From IOR16 sp034927775 (GTDB lineage: Bacteria > Bacillota > Clostridia > Peptostreptococcales > Anaerovoracaceae), in assembly GCA_034927775.1 (NCBI GenBank), contig JAYFPL010000217.1, positions 1 to 16,382 on the forward strand: DNA of 16,382 nt, in the 5' to 3' direction. Of this stretch, positions 1 through 8,196 are shown one piece after another. Every line of letters starts with the position of its first letter. Position 1 is the first letter of the stretch. Both the position numbers and the translations under genes were made by a program. The notes beneath the pieces are model-generated. The model ran no database searches, had not been told where the DNA came from, and was given only the letters and a program-made list of their open reading frames with translations.

Positions 1-228
1 TGTATTATTACATTTCATTCGTTGGAAGATCGCATCGTAAAAGAACGATTCAATCAAAGATTGAATCCTTGTACCTGTCCTAAAGAGTTCCCCATGTGTG
101 TATGTGGGAAAAAAACAGATGTAAAGAAGGTGAGTGGGAAACCAATCATTCCTTCAGAGCAAGAATTAACTTTAAATCCTAGGGCTCGAAGTGCAAAACT
201 AAGAGTAATTGAAAAGTGGGAGAGATAA
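1..228 (+). CDS. rsmH: 16S rRNA (cytosine-1402-N4)-methyltransferase RsmH, C-terminal part
   Basis: The reading frame is open from the first base and encodes the last 75 residues of RsmH, the SAM-dependent enzyme that N4-methylates C1402 in the decoding centre of 16S rRNA. The recognisable part is the family motif SFHSLEDRIVK (about codons 6-17), followed by a cysteine cluster (CTCPKEFPMCVCGKK) and the C-terminal NPRARSAKLRVIEK signature. An internal TTG at 22 could be mistaken for a start, but family residues precede it, so the gene is cut by the window edge. It ends at TAA 226-228, one base before the ftsL ATG. rsmH directly upstream of ftsL is the standard dcw order. The identification is secure; only the N-terminus is missing. 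Confidence 0.95.
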   Translation, partial: CIITFHSLEDRIVKERFNQRLNPCTCPKEFPMCVCGKKTDVKKVSGKPIIPSEQELTLNPRARSAKLRVIEKWER

Positions 229-229
229 G

Positions 230-673
230 ATGATAGCAGCAGAAAAATGGTATGAATATCAAAAAGACTATCAAAAATATGGTTTAGATATGAAACCCAA
301 GAAAAAAAGAGCTCCAAAAGAAAACAAAAAAAAATCTGCAATGGCTATGACGTTACGGGAAAAATCTCAGATAATGATATTGACCGTAATTGTTTCCATA
401 TTATCTGTAGGTCTTATTGCTAGTACGGCTTACTCTGCAAAAATTAAATATAACATTAATAATTTGGTGAAGCAGTCTGCAGTAATTGAGGGCGAAATTG
501 AAAATTTAAATGTAAAAATTAAAAGCCAATCTAATATACAAATTATAGAGGAAAAGGCTAAAACCCAATTAGGAATGGTTTATCCTACCGTTGATCAGTA
601 TGTTTATATTAGCCAAGAGGAAATTCCGATGAAGGATTTTGCATTGGCATTAAAGCAAGAGGCATACAATTAA
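230..673 (+). CDS. ftsL: cell division protein FtsL
   Basis: This 147-residue bitopic protein of the FtsL/DivIC type would act in the FtsL-DivIC-FtsQ complex that licenses septal peptidoglycan synthesis. A Lys/Arg-rich cytoplasmic region (residues 22-45) precedes one membrane span (about 47-67). A short periplasmic-side coiled coil (about 71-108) follows, then the family motif IIEEKAKTQLGMVYP. An in-frame TTG at 209 would add seven residues inside rsmH. I prefer ATG 230, which lies one base after the rsmH stop and has a GGGAGAG ribosome binding site at about 218-224. FtsL proteins diverge strongly in sequence, so the call rests on size, topology, the C-terminal motif and the position between rsmH and a class B PBP gene. 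Confidence 0.88.
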   Translation: MIAAEKWYEYQKDYQKYGLDMKPKKKRAPKENKKKSAMAMTLREKSQIMILTVIVSILSVGLIASTAYSAKIKYNINNLVKQSAVIEGEIENLNVKIKSQSNIQIIEEKAKTQLGMVYPTVDQYVYISQEEIPMKDFALALKQEAYN

Positions 674-684
674 ATGGTGTTTTG

Positions 685-690
685 TATAAT
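685..690 (+). promoter_or_regulatory. candidate -10 box upstream of the PBP gene leader
   Basis: A perfect TATAAT lies 11 bases after the ftsL stop, preceded directly by TG. I see no convincing -35 hexamer at 16-18 bases upstream. A start near 697 would put the mini-ORF ribosome binding site almost at the 5' end of the transcript. This is a motif match only. Confidence 0.3.
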
Positions 691-708
691 AGAATTAGGT
701 AGGAGACC

Positions 709-726
709 ATGAAAATAATTTCATAG
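709..726 (+). promoter_or_regulatory. possible five-codon leader ORF (MKIIS)
   Basis: ATG 709 is preceded by AGGAGA (701-706), and the frame closes at TAG 724-726 after five codons. The stop lies 12 bases before the left arm of the terminator at 738, so a ribosome at the stop could sterically hinder that hairpin. The ORF is itself an inverted repeat: ATGAAA 709-714 pairs with TTTCAT 719-724. The peptide has no obvious regulatory composition, and a chance SD-ATG pair is possible. Confidence 0.25.
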
Positions 727-737
727 AGTGGATGCAG

Positions 738-778
738 AACCGGATAATTTCATACAACAAGAAAAATCCGGTTTTTTT
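738..778 (+). terminator. intrinsic terminator or attenuator between ftsL and the PBP gene
   Basis: AACCGGAT (738-745) and ATCCGGTT (766-773) form a perfect 8-bp stem around a 20-base loop, and the right arm runs into a T tract at 772-778. It sits inside an otherwise continuous gene cluster, between the ftsL stop and the PBP start. It therefore either ends an rsmH-ftsL transcript or attenuates expression of the genes downstream. The loop is longer than in typical strong terminators, so termination may be partial. Confidence 0.65.
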
Positions 779-842
779 ATCGTATAGGGGACATGGTACC
801 GATTATAGAACGAAGCAACCTTTTCTATGTAGGAGGACTAAA

Positions 843-2846
843 ATGATTGTGACAAATAATAAAAATAGAAAGAGATTGATTTTTATTTTCGCGTGCACTT
901 GTTTTATTTGTACTTTATTGATATTTCGAGTAGGTTGGATTCAAGTGGTAGCGAGTGAACGTTATGCAAAAATGGCGGTTGAGCAGCAGACGAATGATGT
1001 GCCGATTCCTGCAAAACGAGGTGTAATTTTAGATCGTTATGGAAAAGAATTAGCAATCAGTGCTGTGACAAATACCATCTGGGTACGACCTAAAGATGTC
1101 ACTGCATCAGCGAAAACAAAGGAAGAAAAAGAACTTAAAATTGACAAAACAGCCAAAACGTTATCGGAAATTTTAAGCCTAGATGAAGCCTCTGTGAGAG
1201 AAACCATTACAAAAAATAAATTACTTGTTCGAGTTGCAAAATATGTAGATAAAGAAAAAGCAGATCAAATACGAAATGCAAAGCTTTCAGGAATTTCCAT
1301 TGCAGAGGACGTAAAACGGTACTATCCATTAGGTTCCTTTGCTTCTCATATTCTTGGAAGTACGACGGATGACAATCGAGGACTTTCAGGAGTTGAGCTG
1401 AAGTATGACAAATATCTAAGCGGTGTTCCCGGAAGATGGATTAAAGATACGGATTTAAAAGGTGATGGATTGTCCTATGGAATGGAAAAATATTTTCAGG
1501 CAGAAGACGGCTTGAATGTTGTATTAACTATTGATGAAGTCATCCAGCACTATGTAGAAAAAGCATTGGATCAAGTCCAAGCGGATACACAAGCTACACA
1601 AGTATGGTGCATTGTAATGGACCCCAAAACCGGAGAAATATTAGCGATGGCGATGTCTCCGGATTATGATCCAAATAATGCAAGAGTACCTCTCGACCCT
1701 CAGCAAGCAGCTTATGTCGAGAGCCTTTCGGATGCAGAAAAACAGATATACTGGAATCAGATGTGGAGAAATCCAATGATTAGTGATACGTATGATCCTG
1801 GTTCTACATTTAAGCTGATTACCACTTCAATTGCATTGGAGGAAAGAGTTACTTCTCCAACGGATAAGTTTGTTTGTAAATATTATTATGAGGTTGCGGG
1901 AACCATGCTTCATTGTTGGAGAAAAGGGCAACCGCATGGAGAAGAAACCTTAGCTGAGGCAGTACAAAATTCCTGCAATCCAGTTTTTATTCAGTTGGCT
2001 CAAAGAGTAGGTTTGGATAAATATTATGAATACTTGGATTTGTTTGGACTTACAGAAAAGACAGGAATTGATTATCCCGGTGAAGGCAACAATATTCTAC
2101 AGAAGAAGGAAACTGCCGGTCCGGTTGGTCTTGCAACCATGTCTTATGGGCAAGGAATTGCAGTTACACCGATCAGTCTGATTACGGCTATTTCTGCAAT
2201 TGGAAACGACGGAAAATTAATGGAGCCTCATTTAGTAAAGGAAATGCGGGATTCCGATGGAAATGTTGTACAAAAAATAGAACCAAAGGTTGTACGACAA
2301 GTCATTTCTAAGCAGACTGCAGAAGAAATGCGAACCATTATGGAGTCGGTTGTAGCCGTTGGAAGTGGTGGAAATGCAAAAATTTCAGGGTATCGAATCG
2401 GCGGAAAGACAGGTACAGCAAATAAAGTTATTAATGGAAAGTACAGTGATAATCTGGTTTGTTCATCTTTTGTAGGGATGGCTCCAATGGAAGATCCTCA
2501 GCTGGCCATTTTACTGGTTGTAGATGAGCCGCAGGGTGTTCATTACGGAAGCCAGACGGCGGCACCTGGAGTAAAGGCGATTTTAGAAGAGACACTTCGT
2601 TATCTGAATATTGCGCCGCAATATAGTGAAGAAGAACAGAAAGAAATTGACAGTCAAATGACCGTTGTCCCAAATGTTACCGGAGCAAATTTCAGTGAAG
2701 CAATTGGTGTACTTGGAGGAAAGTCATTACAGTATACTGTTTCACCGGCAAGGGCCACCAATGATGATTTTGCAGTAGTAGATCAATATCCAAAAGCGGG
2801 AGAAAAAGTACCGCTGAATACAAATGTATATTTATATTCCCAATAA
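843..2846 (+). CDS. spoVD: class B penicillin-binding protein, SpoVD/FtsI type, with PASTA domain
   Basis: This is a membrane-anchored D,D-transpeptidase of 667 residues that crosslinks peptidoglycan stem peptides. One N-terminal span (about residues 9-30) is followed by the PBP dimerisation domain (RGVILDRYGKELA) and the transpeptidase domain. The transpeptidase motifs are STFK (Ser321, Lys324), SCN (377-379) and KTG (522-524). One PASTA domain occupies about 608-667. Cys358, in an HCW motif, and Cys378, inside SxN, match the spacing of the redox-controlled cysteine pair of B. subtilis SpoVD, with one extra residue between them. The open frame extends back to ATG 732, but AGGAGG at 831-836 lies six bases before ATG 843 and the terminator at 738-778 falls inside the extension, so 843 is the likely start. 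B. subtilis has both pbpB and spoVD here; this window has one gene, so its role in vegetative division versus sporulation is not settled by sequence. Confidence 0.93.
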   Translation: MIVTNNKNRKRLIFIFACTCFICTLLIFRVGWIQVVASERYAKMAVEQQTNDVPIPAKRGVILDRYGKELAISAVTNTIWVRPKDVTASAKTKEEKELKIDKTAKTLSEILSLDEASVRETITKNKLLVRVAKYVDKEKADQIRNAKLSGISIAEDVKRYYPLGSFASHILGSTTDDNRGLSGVELKYDKYLSGVPGRWIKDTDLKGDGLSYGMEKYFQAEDGLNVVLTIDEVIQHYVEKALDQVQADTQATQVWCIVMDPKTGEILAMAMSPDYDPNNARVPLDPQQAAYVESLSDAEKQIYWNQMWRNPMISDTYDPGSTFKLITTSIALEERVTSPTDKFVCKYYYEVAGTMLHCWRKGQPHGEETLAEAVQNSCNPVFIQLAQRVGLDKYYEYLDLFGLTEKTGIDYPGEGNNILQKKETAGPVGLATMSYGQGIAVTPISLITAISAIGNDGKLMEPHLVKEMRDSDGNVVQKIEPKVVRQVISKQTAEEMRTIMESVVAVGSGGNAKISGYRIGGKTGTANKVINGKYSDNLVCSSFVGMAPMEDPQLAILLVVDEPQGVHYGSQTAAPGVKAILEETLRYLNIAPQYSEEEQKEIDSQMTVVPNVTGANFSEAIGVLGGKSLQYTVSPARATNDDFAVVDQYPKAGEKVPLNTNVYLYSQ

Positions 2847-2865
2847 GTGAAGTAAGGAGCATGGC

Positions 2866-4332
2866 ATGAAACTTTTAGACCTGTTATACGAAACGGGGAT
2901 AAAGTGTCCAATGGATATGCAAGATACAGAAATTACTGGAATCTCTATTGATTCCCGTAAAGTGAAAAAAGGCAACTTATTTGTTTGCATGAAGGGTTAC
3001 CAAACAGATGGGCATATATATGCTATAGAAGCAGCATTTCATGGCGCAGCCGCTGTTGTAACACAAGATAAATTCATTGTGGAATTAAAGGGTATACCAG
3101 TTTTAGAAACGACAGATACAAGAAAAGCACTTTCGCAAATTGCAAAAAATTTCTATGGAGATCCATCCAAACAAATGACTGTTTTTGCAATTACCGGGAC
3201 AAATGGAAAAACGACGACAACCTATATGCTTAAAGCAATCTTGGAAGAAACAGATCATCTTTGTGGAGTGATTGGCACCGTTGGTTATCGATTTGGGGAT
3301 AAAGAATATGAATCAGCTAGAACTACACCAGAATCCTTCGAACTACAACGTATGTTTTGTGAAATGCAGCAGGAAGGAATTAAACATTGTGCGATGGAAG
3401 TTTCATCCCATGGATTGGCATTGCATCGAGTGGATGATGTTTGGTTTTCTTACACCGCATTTACGAATTTAACTCAGGATCATATGGATTTTCATAGTTC
3501 TGAGGAGGATTATTATCAGGCAAAAAAAACATTGTTTCATATTGGAAACAGTGTGAGTACAGTCAATATAGATGATGCATATGGAAATCGTTTGTATGAA
3601 GAGTTAAAAGATGAGGGAAAAGAAGTATATAGTTACTCTTTGCATGATTCAAATGCTGATTTTTATGGAGAAATGATATCAAATGATATTAATGGGTGTA
3701 GTATGTTATTTTTCCATCATGGAGAAAACCTTGGAAAACTAACCTTAAAAACACCTGGATTATTTACTTTATATAATACTTTGTGTGCAAGTAGTTTGGC
3801 GATACTTAGCGGAATAACCTTTCCTTTTGTACAATCTGCGTTGCTTAAACTGGAAGGAGTACCTGGAAGATTTGAACTTGTACCAAATGAAAAAGGTATT
3901 GCAGCCATTGTGGATTATGCCCACACACCGGAAGCACTTCGTATGGTATTAAAGACTGCAAAAGATTTTACAAGGGGCAGATTAATTTGCGTCTTTGGTT
4001 GTGGCGGTGACCGTGATAAAAGCAAACGTCCTATTATGGGTGAAATTGCTGGTATTTTTAGCGATTTTTGTGTAATAACCAGTGATAATCCACGGACAGA
4101 AGACCAAAAATGTATTTCAGAAGAGATTGAAAAAGGTCTTTTTAATACAGGTTGCAGGTATGTAATCATAGAAAATCGAATGGATGCCATTAAAAAGGCA
4201 GTTAGCATTTATGAAAGTGGAGACGTTATTGTAATAGCAGGAAAAGGACATGAATGTTACCAAATCATCGGCAGTGCTAAAAATTATTTTAATGATAAAG
4301 AAATAGCACAACGTATTATACAAGAACTATAA
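2866..4332 (+). CDS. murE: UDP-MurNAc-tripeptide synthetase MurE (meso-DAP-adding)
   Basis: This cytoplasmic ATP-dependent ligase of 488 residues adds the third residue to UDP-MurNAc-L-Ala-D-Glu. The N-terminal Mur ligase domain carries IDSRKVKKGNLFVC, and the central domain has the P-loop GTNGKTT (111-117). A YQAKKTLF motif (217-224) contains the lysine expected to be carbamylated, probably Lys220. The substrate-selecting loop reads DNPR (407-410), which in the family marks meso-diaminopimelate enzymes rather than lysine enzymes. The start at ATG 2866 follows AAGGAG at about 2854-2858. An ATG at 2861 opens only a two-codon frame. The gene is 19 bases downstream of the PBP stop and probably cotranscribed with it. 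Confidence 0.97.
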   Translation: MKLLDLLYETGIKCPMDMQDTEITGISIDSRKVKKGNLFVCMKGYQTDGHIYAIEAAFHGAAAVVTQDKFIVELKGIPVLETTDTRKALSQIAKNFYGDPSKQMTVFAITGTNGKTTTTYMLKAILEETDHLCGVIGTVGYRFGDKEYESARTTPESFELQRMFCEMQQEGIKHCAMEVSSHGLALHRVDDVWFSYTAFTNLTQDHMDFHSSEEDYYQAKKTLFHIGNSVSTVNIDDAYGNRLYEELKDEGKEVYSYSLHDSNADFYGEMISNDINGCSMLFFHHGENLGKLTLKTPGLFTLYNTLCASSLAILSGITFPFVQSALLKLEGVPGRFELVPNEKGIAAIVDYAHTPEALRMVLKTAKDFTRGRLICVFGCGGDRDKSKRPIMGEIAGIFSDFCVITSDNPRTEDQKCISEEIEKGLFNTGCRYVIIENRMDAIKKAVSIYESGDVIVIAGKGHECYQIIGSAKNYFNDKEIAQRIIQEL

Positions 4333-4379
4333 ACTGAAATTAGATAATATAGAAACGAATTTATTTAGTAAACGAAAGG

Positions 4380-4395
4380 AAGGTTAAAGTACCTT
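4380..4395 (+). promoter_or_regulatory. murF ribosome binding site paired in a small hairpin next to the start codon
   Basis: AAGGT (4380-4384) and ACCTT (4391-4395) are perfect complements around a six-base loop, and the right arm ends exactly at ATG 4396. The left arm includes the 3' part of the GGAAGG Shine-Dalgarno (4378-4383), whose linear distance to the ATG is unusually long at 12 bases. Folding would either occlude the site or shorten the effective spacing. The stem is weak, with two G-C pairs. Confidence 0.35.
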
Positions 4396-5826
4396 ATGAA
4401 AAAAATCACTGTTTTAGAGATACAAAATGCAACAAAGGGTGTATTGATCTGCGGCAAACAGGATACTATGATTGAAGGAATTGCAATTGATTCCAGAGAG
4501 GTTGCTTCACAGGATGCATTCTTTGCTATTGTAGGAGAAGAACAGGATGGACATATTTATGCGAGAAAAGCTGCGGAAAAAGGATGCCGTGCTATCGTTG
4601 TTCATAATAAGCAGATCGCAGATGAAATAAAAGAAATTCGGTCGGATATTGCAATTCTTTTGGTAAAGGACACCACAAGAGCTTTGCAGGATTTAGCAGA
4701 ATGGTATTTATCTTTGTTCCCAATTAAAAAAATTGGTGTTACCGGAAGCACTGGAAAGACAACGACAAAGGAAATGCTTTATGCTGTAATTTCACAAAAA
4801 TATAAGACACTTCGTAATTTAGGGAATTTCAATAATCATATCGGCTTACCTTTAACTATTTTTCATCTGAATGATGACATAGAGGTGGGTATTTTTGAAA
4901 TGGGTATGAGCGAGTTTGGTGAGATTCATCGGCTTGCAGATATTGTCAGACCAGATTATGCGGTAATTACTAATGTAGGAACCTCTCATATTGAATATCT
5001 GAAAACAAGAGAAAATATTTTAAAGGCAAAGATGGAAATAACTGATTTTTTCCAAAAAGAAGATCAACTCTTTGTCAATGAAGACAATGATATGCTTTCG
5101 AAAGAAGTCCTTTTACAGTGCATACAAGAAAAGAAAAAGGAAGATGATTCATATTGTGAAGACTTTCAAATTATCACGGCTGGGGAAAGCAAAGAGGAAG
5201 ATTTTCAATTAAGCAATCGCAAAGATTTGGGTGAAAATGGAATTGAGTTCACTATTACAAATGATAGCATGACTCAGGATTTCTTCTTGCCTTTACTTGG
5301 TAATCATAATGGTTTGAATGCTATGTTGGCTGTAGCCGTTGGAATGTCACTGGGTATTTCTTTAAAAGAGGCAGCACAAGGTCTGGCAAATATTGAGAGT
5401 ACTAATCGTCGTTTAAACATAGAAGAGATAAATGGTATAAAGTTAATAGACGATACGTATAATGCAAGTCCTGATTCTATGAAGGCTGCAATTGACGTAC
5501 TTATGAGCATTTCAGGAACGCGAAAAATTGCGATTCTTGCCGACATTTTAGAGATGGGTGATGTTGCAGAGGAATATCATTATCAGGTTGGGGAATATGC
5601 TTCCCATAAAGAAGTAGATGTGGTAATATCAGTAGGGAAAAATGCAAAATTTATTGCAGAGGGTGCAAAGGCAGCCTCAAAAAATACAACGGTCATCTAT
5701 CATGAAGAAAAAGAAACACTTATAAATAAGCTGAAAGAATTTTTAAAACCGGGTGATGTGGTTTTAGTAAAAGGCTCAAATGGAATGAGAATGACGGAGA
5801 TCGTAAAAAAAGTAAGGAGCTTATAA
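4396..5826 (+). CDS. murF: UDP-MurNAc-tripeptide D-alanyl-D-alanine ligase MurF
   Basis: This cytoplasmic ATP-dependent ligase of 476 residues adds the D-Ala-D-Ala dipeptide to complete UDP-MurNAc-pentapeptide. The N-terminal domain shares the Mur signature IDSREVASQDAFFA with MurE next door. The P-loop is GSTGKTT (117-123), followed by NFNNHIGLPLTIF and GMSEFGEI, both typical of MurF. The C-terminal domain carries DDTYNASPDSM (352-362); the usual form of this motif is YNANP, so a serine replaces the second asparagine. A 63-base gap separates it from murE, and its TAA abuts the mraY ATG. B. subtilis keeps murF outside the dcw cluster; its place between murE and mraY here is the order found in many other bacteria. 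Confidence 0.96.
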   Translation: MKKITVLEIQNATKGVLICGKQDTMIEGIAIDSREVASQDAFFAIVGEEQDGHIYARKAAEKGCRAIVVHNKQIADEIKEIRSDIAILLVKDTTRALQDLAEWYLSLFPIKKIGVTGSTGKTTTKEMLYAVISQKYKTLRNLGNFNNHIGLPLTIFHLNDDIEVGIFEMGMSEFGEIHRLADIVRPDYAVITNVGTSHIEYLKTRENILKAKMEITDFFQKEDQLFVNEDNDMLSKEVLLQCIQEKKKEDDSYCEDFQIITAGESKEEDFQLSNRKDLGENGIEFTITNDSMTQDFFLPLLGNHNGLNAMLAVAVGMSLGISLKEAAQGLANIESTNRRLNIEEINGIKLIDDTYNASPDSMKAAIDVLMSISGTRKIAILADILEMGDVAEEYHYQVGEYASHKEVDVVISVGKNAKFIAEGAKAASKNTTVIYHEEKETLINKLKEFLKPGDVVLVKGSNGMRMTEIVKKVRSL

Positions 5827-6804
5827 ATGGAATATATACAGATATGGATAAAACTTGCGGTTGCCTTTCTCATTGCTGTTATTGGTACACCGTTATTTAT
5901 CCCGATTTTAAAAAGAATTAAAGCAGGACAGAGCATCCGAGAAGAAGGGCCGCAGTCTCATATGGTAAAAACAGGAACACCGACCATGGGTGGAATTGTT
6001 ATCATTTTTGCGGTATTGATTACCTGTTTCAGTTCCGGTATTTTGAACACAGATATGTGGATTTTATTGGGTTCATTTGTTGCCTTTGGATTAATTGGTT
6101 TTATTGATGATTTTGTTAAGGTTGCTCTGAAACGTAATTTGGGTTTGACGGCATTACAAAAATTATTACTTCAAGTGGCTATTGCGGTTGGATTAGCCAC
6201 ATATCAATCCAGTGTTTCCATATATGGAACAACCGTATTTATTCCGTTTATAAATGAATATTGGGATTTTGGTATTTTCTACATACCTTTTATTGCATTT
6301 GTCGTTGTGGCCATGGTAAACAGTGTTAATCTTACAGATGGGTTAGATGGGCTAGCCTCTGGTGTAACTAGTATTGTTGCAGTATTTTTTGCTCTTGTAG
6401 GAATGAATTTCTTTGGTATGAGTGCTGCAACTGTATTTTGTGCGGCACTTGCCGGGGGCTGTCTAGGATTTTTAATGTATAACAAATATCCGGCTAAGCT
6501 TTTCATGGGCGATACCGGTTCTCTGGCTTTAGGCGGTGGTCTTGCAGCGGCAGCCATTTTAATGAATATTGAATTGATTTTGCCGATTGCAGGAGGTGTA
6601 TACGTTGCAGAAGCATTATCTGTCATTATACAGGTATCCAGCTATAAGCTAAGAAATGGAAAACGAGTATTTCGTATGGCACCATTACACCATCATTTTG
6701 AACTTGGTGGCTGGAAGGAGACAAAGGTTGTTGTTGTCTTTTGGATGGTTACCCTGCTATTGTGTATCTTAAGTTTAAAAGTTTTTGATTCGAAAGTATT
6801 TTAA
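5827..6804 (+). CDS. mraY: phospho-MurNAc-pentapeptide transferase MraY
   Basis: This 325-residue polytopic membrane enzyme transfers phospho-MurNAc-pentapeptide from UDP to undecaprenyl phosphate, making lipid I. It has about ten hydrophobic segments and the family motifs in order: DDFVK (94-98), NLTDGLDG (168-175), MGDTGS (227-232) and the histidine triad in PLHHHFE (286-292). The aspartates of the first two motifs and the triad belong to the catalytic and Mg2+-binding site in characterised homologues. ATG 5827 follows the murF TAA without a spacer (TAAATG), and its ribosome binding site AAGGAG (5814-5819) lies inside the end of murF, which suggests translational coupling. Confidence 0.97.
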   Translation: MEYIQIWIKLAVAFLIAVIGTPLFIPILKRIKAGQSIREEGPQSHMVKTGTPTMGGIVIIFAVLITCFSSGILNTDMWILLGSFVAFGLIGFIDDFVKVALKRNLGLTALQKLLLQVAIAVGLATYQSSVSIYGTTVFIPFINEYWDFGIFYIPFIAFVVVAMVNSVNLTDGLDGLASGVTSIVAVFFALVGMNFFGMSAATVFCAALAGGCLGFLMYNKYPAKLFMGDTGSLALGGGLAAAAILMNIELILPIAGGVYVAEALSVIIQVSSYKLRNGKRVFRMAPLHHHFELGGWKETKVVVVFWMVTLLLCILSLKVFDSKVF

Positions 6805-6837
6805 TATTGTACGATACGAAGGAAGAGGGGAAAAAGA

Positions 6838-8196
6838 ATGAATCAAGTAAAAAAATATTTAGTAGTCGGTCTTGGTAAATCTGGGGTATCGGCAGCAGAA
6901 GCCTTACTTCGTTATGGCGCAGAAGTCGCGGTATATGATAAAAAAACACAAGAGGAAATGGAAGTTCAGCTTGTTAATTATTTGAAGGCGCAAAATGTTG
7001 TATGTTATTTAGGAACCGATCCTTCGGAATTGGATTCCTTTGATGCGATTGTTGTTAGCCCAGGAGTACCTTTGGATTTGCCTTTTATTCAAAAAGCAAA
7101 GAACCTTGGCGTGGAAATCATCGGTGAATTAGAACTTGCTTATCGATTAGGAAAAGGAAATTATATTGCAATTACAGGGACTAACGGTAAAACAACTACG
7201 ACTACGTTGGTCGGAGAAATCTTTAAAAATGCTAGAAGAAAGACAGCAGTGGTTGGAAACATTGGAATTGCAGTCACATCTACAGCACTTACTGCACAGG
7301 AAGATTCTTGGTTGGTAACAGAGTGCAGCAGTTTTCAGTTAGAAACGACAGAAAAATTTCATCCAATTGTATGTGCACTTCTAAACATTACACCAGATCA
7401 TTTAGATCGTCATAAAACATTAGAAAACTATGCAAAAGCAAAAGCAAAAATTTTTAAAAATCAAACAGAAAATGATTTTTTTGTTGTAAATTATGATGAT
7501 GCCGCATCTTATGAATTAATACAAGATTGCAAAAGTACGGTAGTTCCGTTCAGTCGCAAATCATCTTTAGATTTGGGTGTATTTGTGAAGGACGGAAGGA
7601 TTGTAATAAAAAATCAGAACCATGAAATAATTGATATTTGTGGAATCGAAGAGCTTGTAATACCTGGGGAGCATAACTTGGAAAATGCATTGGCCGCTTG
7701 TGGTGTTAGCTATTTTTGTGGTATTTCTGCGGATATCATTGCAAAAACGTTGCGAGAATTTCAAGGAGTGGAGCATCGATTGGAATTCTGTAGTGAGATT
7801 GGCGGAATTCGTTTTGTAAATGATTCGAAAGGTACGAATCCAGATGCTTCCATTAAAGCAATTGAAGCAATTAAGGGGAATATCATTTTAATTGCGGGTG
7901 GTTATGATAAAAACTCAAAGTATGAAGAATTTATACGTGCTTTTCATGGAAAAGTAAAGGCTTTGGTTTTATTAGGTGCTACGGCCCCTAAAATAAGAGA
8001 AACGGCAGAACGTCTGGGATATCAAACAATCTTTGATGAAAAAGATATGGGTGAATGCGTAAAGAGAAGCTTTTCCTTGGCTGAGCCTGGTGACACGGTG
8101 CTGCTTTCTCCAGCCTGTGCAAGTTGGGATATGTATAGCAGCTATGAGCAAAGAGGAAGACATTTCAAAAGCTGCGTTCAAGAATTGGAGAGATAA
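6838..8196 (+). CDS. murD: UDP-MurNAc-L-alanine:D-glutamate ligase MurD
   Basis: This cytoplasmic ATP-dependent ligase of 452 residues adds D-glutamate to UDP-MurNAc-L-Ala. An N-terminal Rossmann-like domain (LVVGLGKSGVSAAEAL, from residue 8) replaces the different N-terminal fold of MurE and MurF, which separates MurD from its neighbours. The P-loop is GTNGKT (114-119). NITPDHLDRH and the lysine-rich YAKAKAKIF, where the carbamylated lysine is expected, follow. The C-terminal domain has NDSKGTNPDAS and LLSPACASWDMYSSYEQRGRH, which are highly typical of MurD. A purine-rich ribosome binding site (AAGGAAGAGGGG, about 6819-6830) precedes ATG 6838, and the TAA abuts the ftsW start. Confidence 0.97.
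   Translation: MNQVKKYLVVGLGKSGVSAAEALLRYGAEVAVYDKKTQEEMEVQLVNYLKAQNVVCYLGTDPSELDSFDAIVVSPGVPLDLPFIQKAKNLGVEIIGELELAYRLGKGNYIAITGTNGKTTTTTLVGEIFKNARRKTAVVGNIGIAVTSTALTAQEDSWLVTECSSFQLETTEKFHPIVCALLNITPDHLDRHKTLENYAKAKAKIFKNQTENDFFVVNYDDAASYELIQDCKSTVVPFSRKSSLDLGVFVKDGRIVIKNQNHEIIDICGIEELVIPGEHNLENALAACGVSYFCGISADIIAKTLREFQGVEHRLEFCSEIGGIRFVNDSKGTNPDASIKAIEAIKGNIILIAGGYDKNSKYEEFIRAFHGKVKALVLLGATAPKIRETAERLGYQTIFDEKDMGECVKRSFSLAEPGDTVLLSPACASWDMYSSYEQRGRHFKSCVQELER

Noticed and set aside
715..754. 11-base direct repeat as a mobile element or attachment site trace
   Set aside because: The copies are 29 bases apart inside a leader and terminator, with no integrase, transposase or terminal repeats nearby.
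2861..2869. ATG GCA TGA mini-ORF just before murE
   Set aside because: It has two codons and shares the murE Shine-Dalgarno region; it is best explained by chance next to the true ATG at 2866.
6279..6626. 115-codon antisense ORF opposite mraY
   Set aside because: The composition mirrors hydrophobic MraY codons, and no initiation signal or family resemblance is visible.
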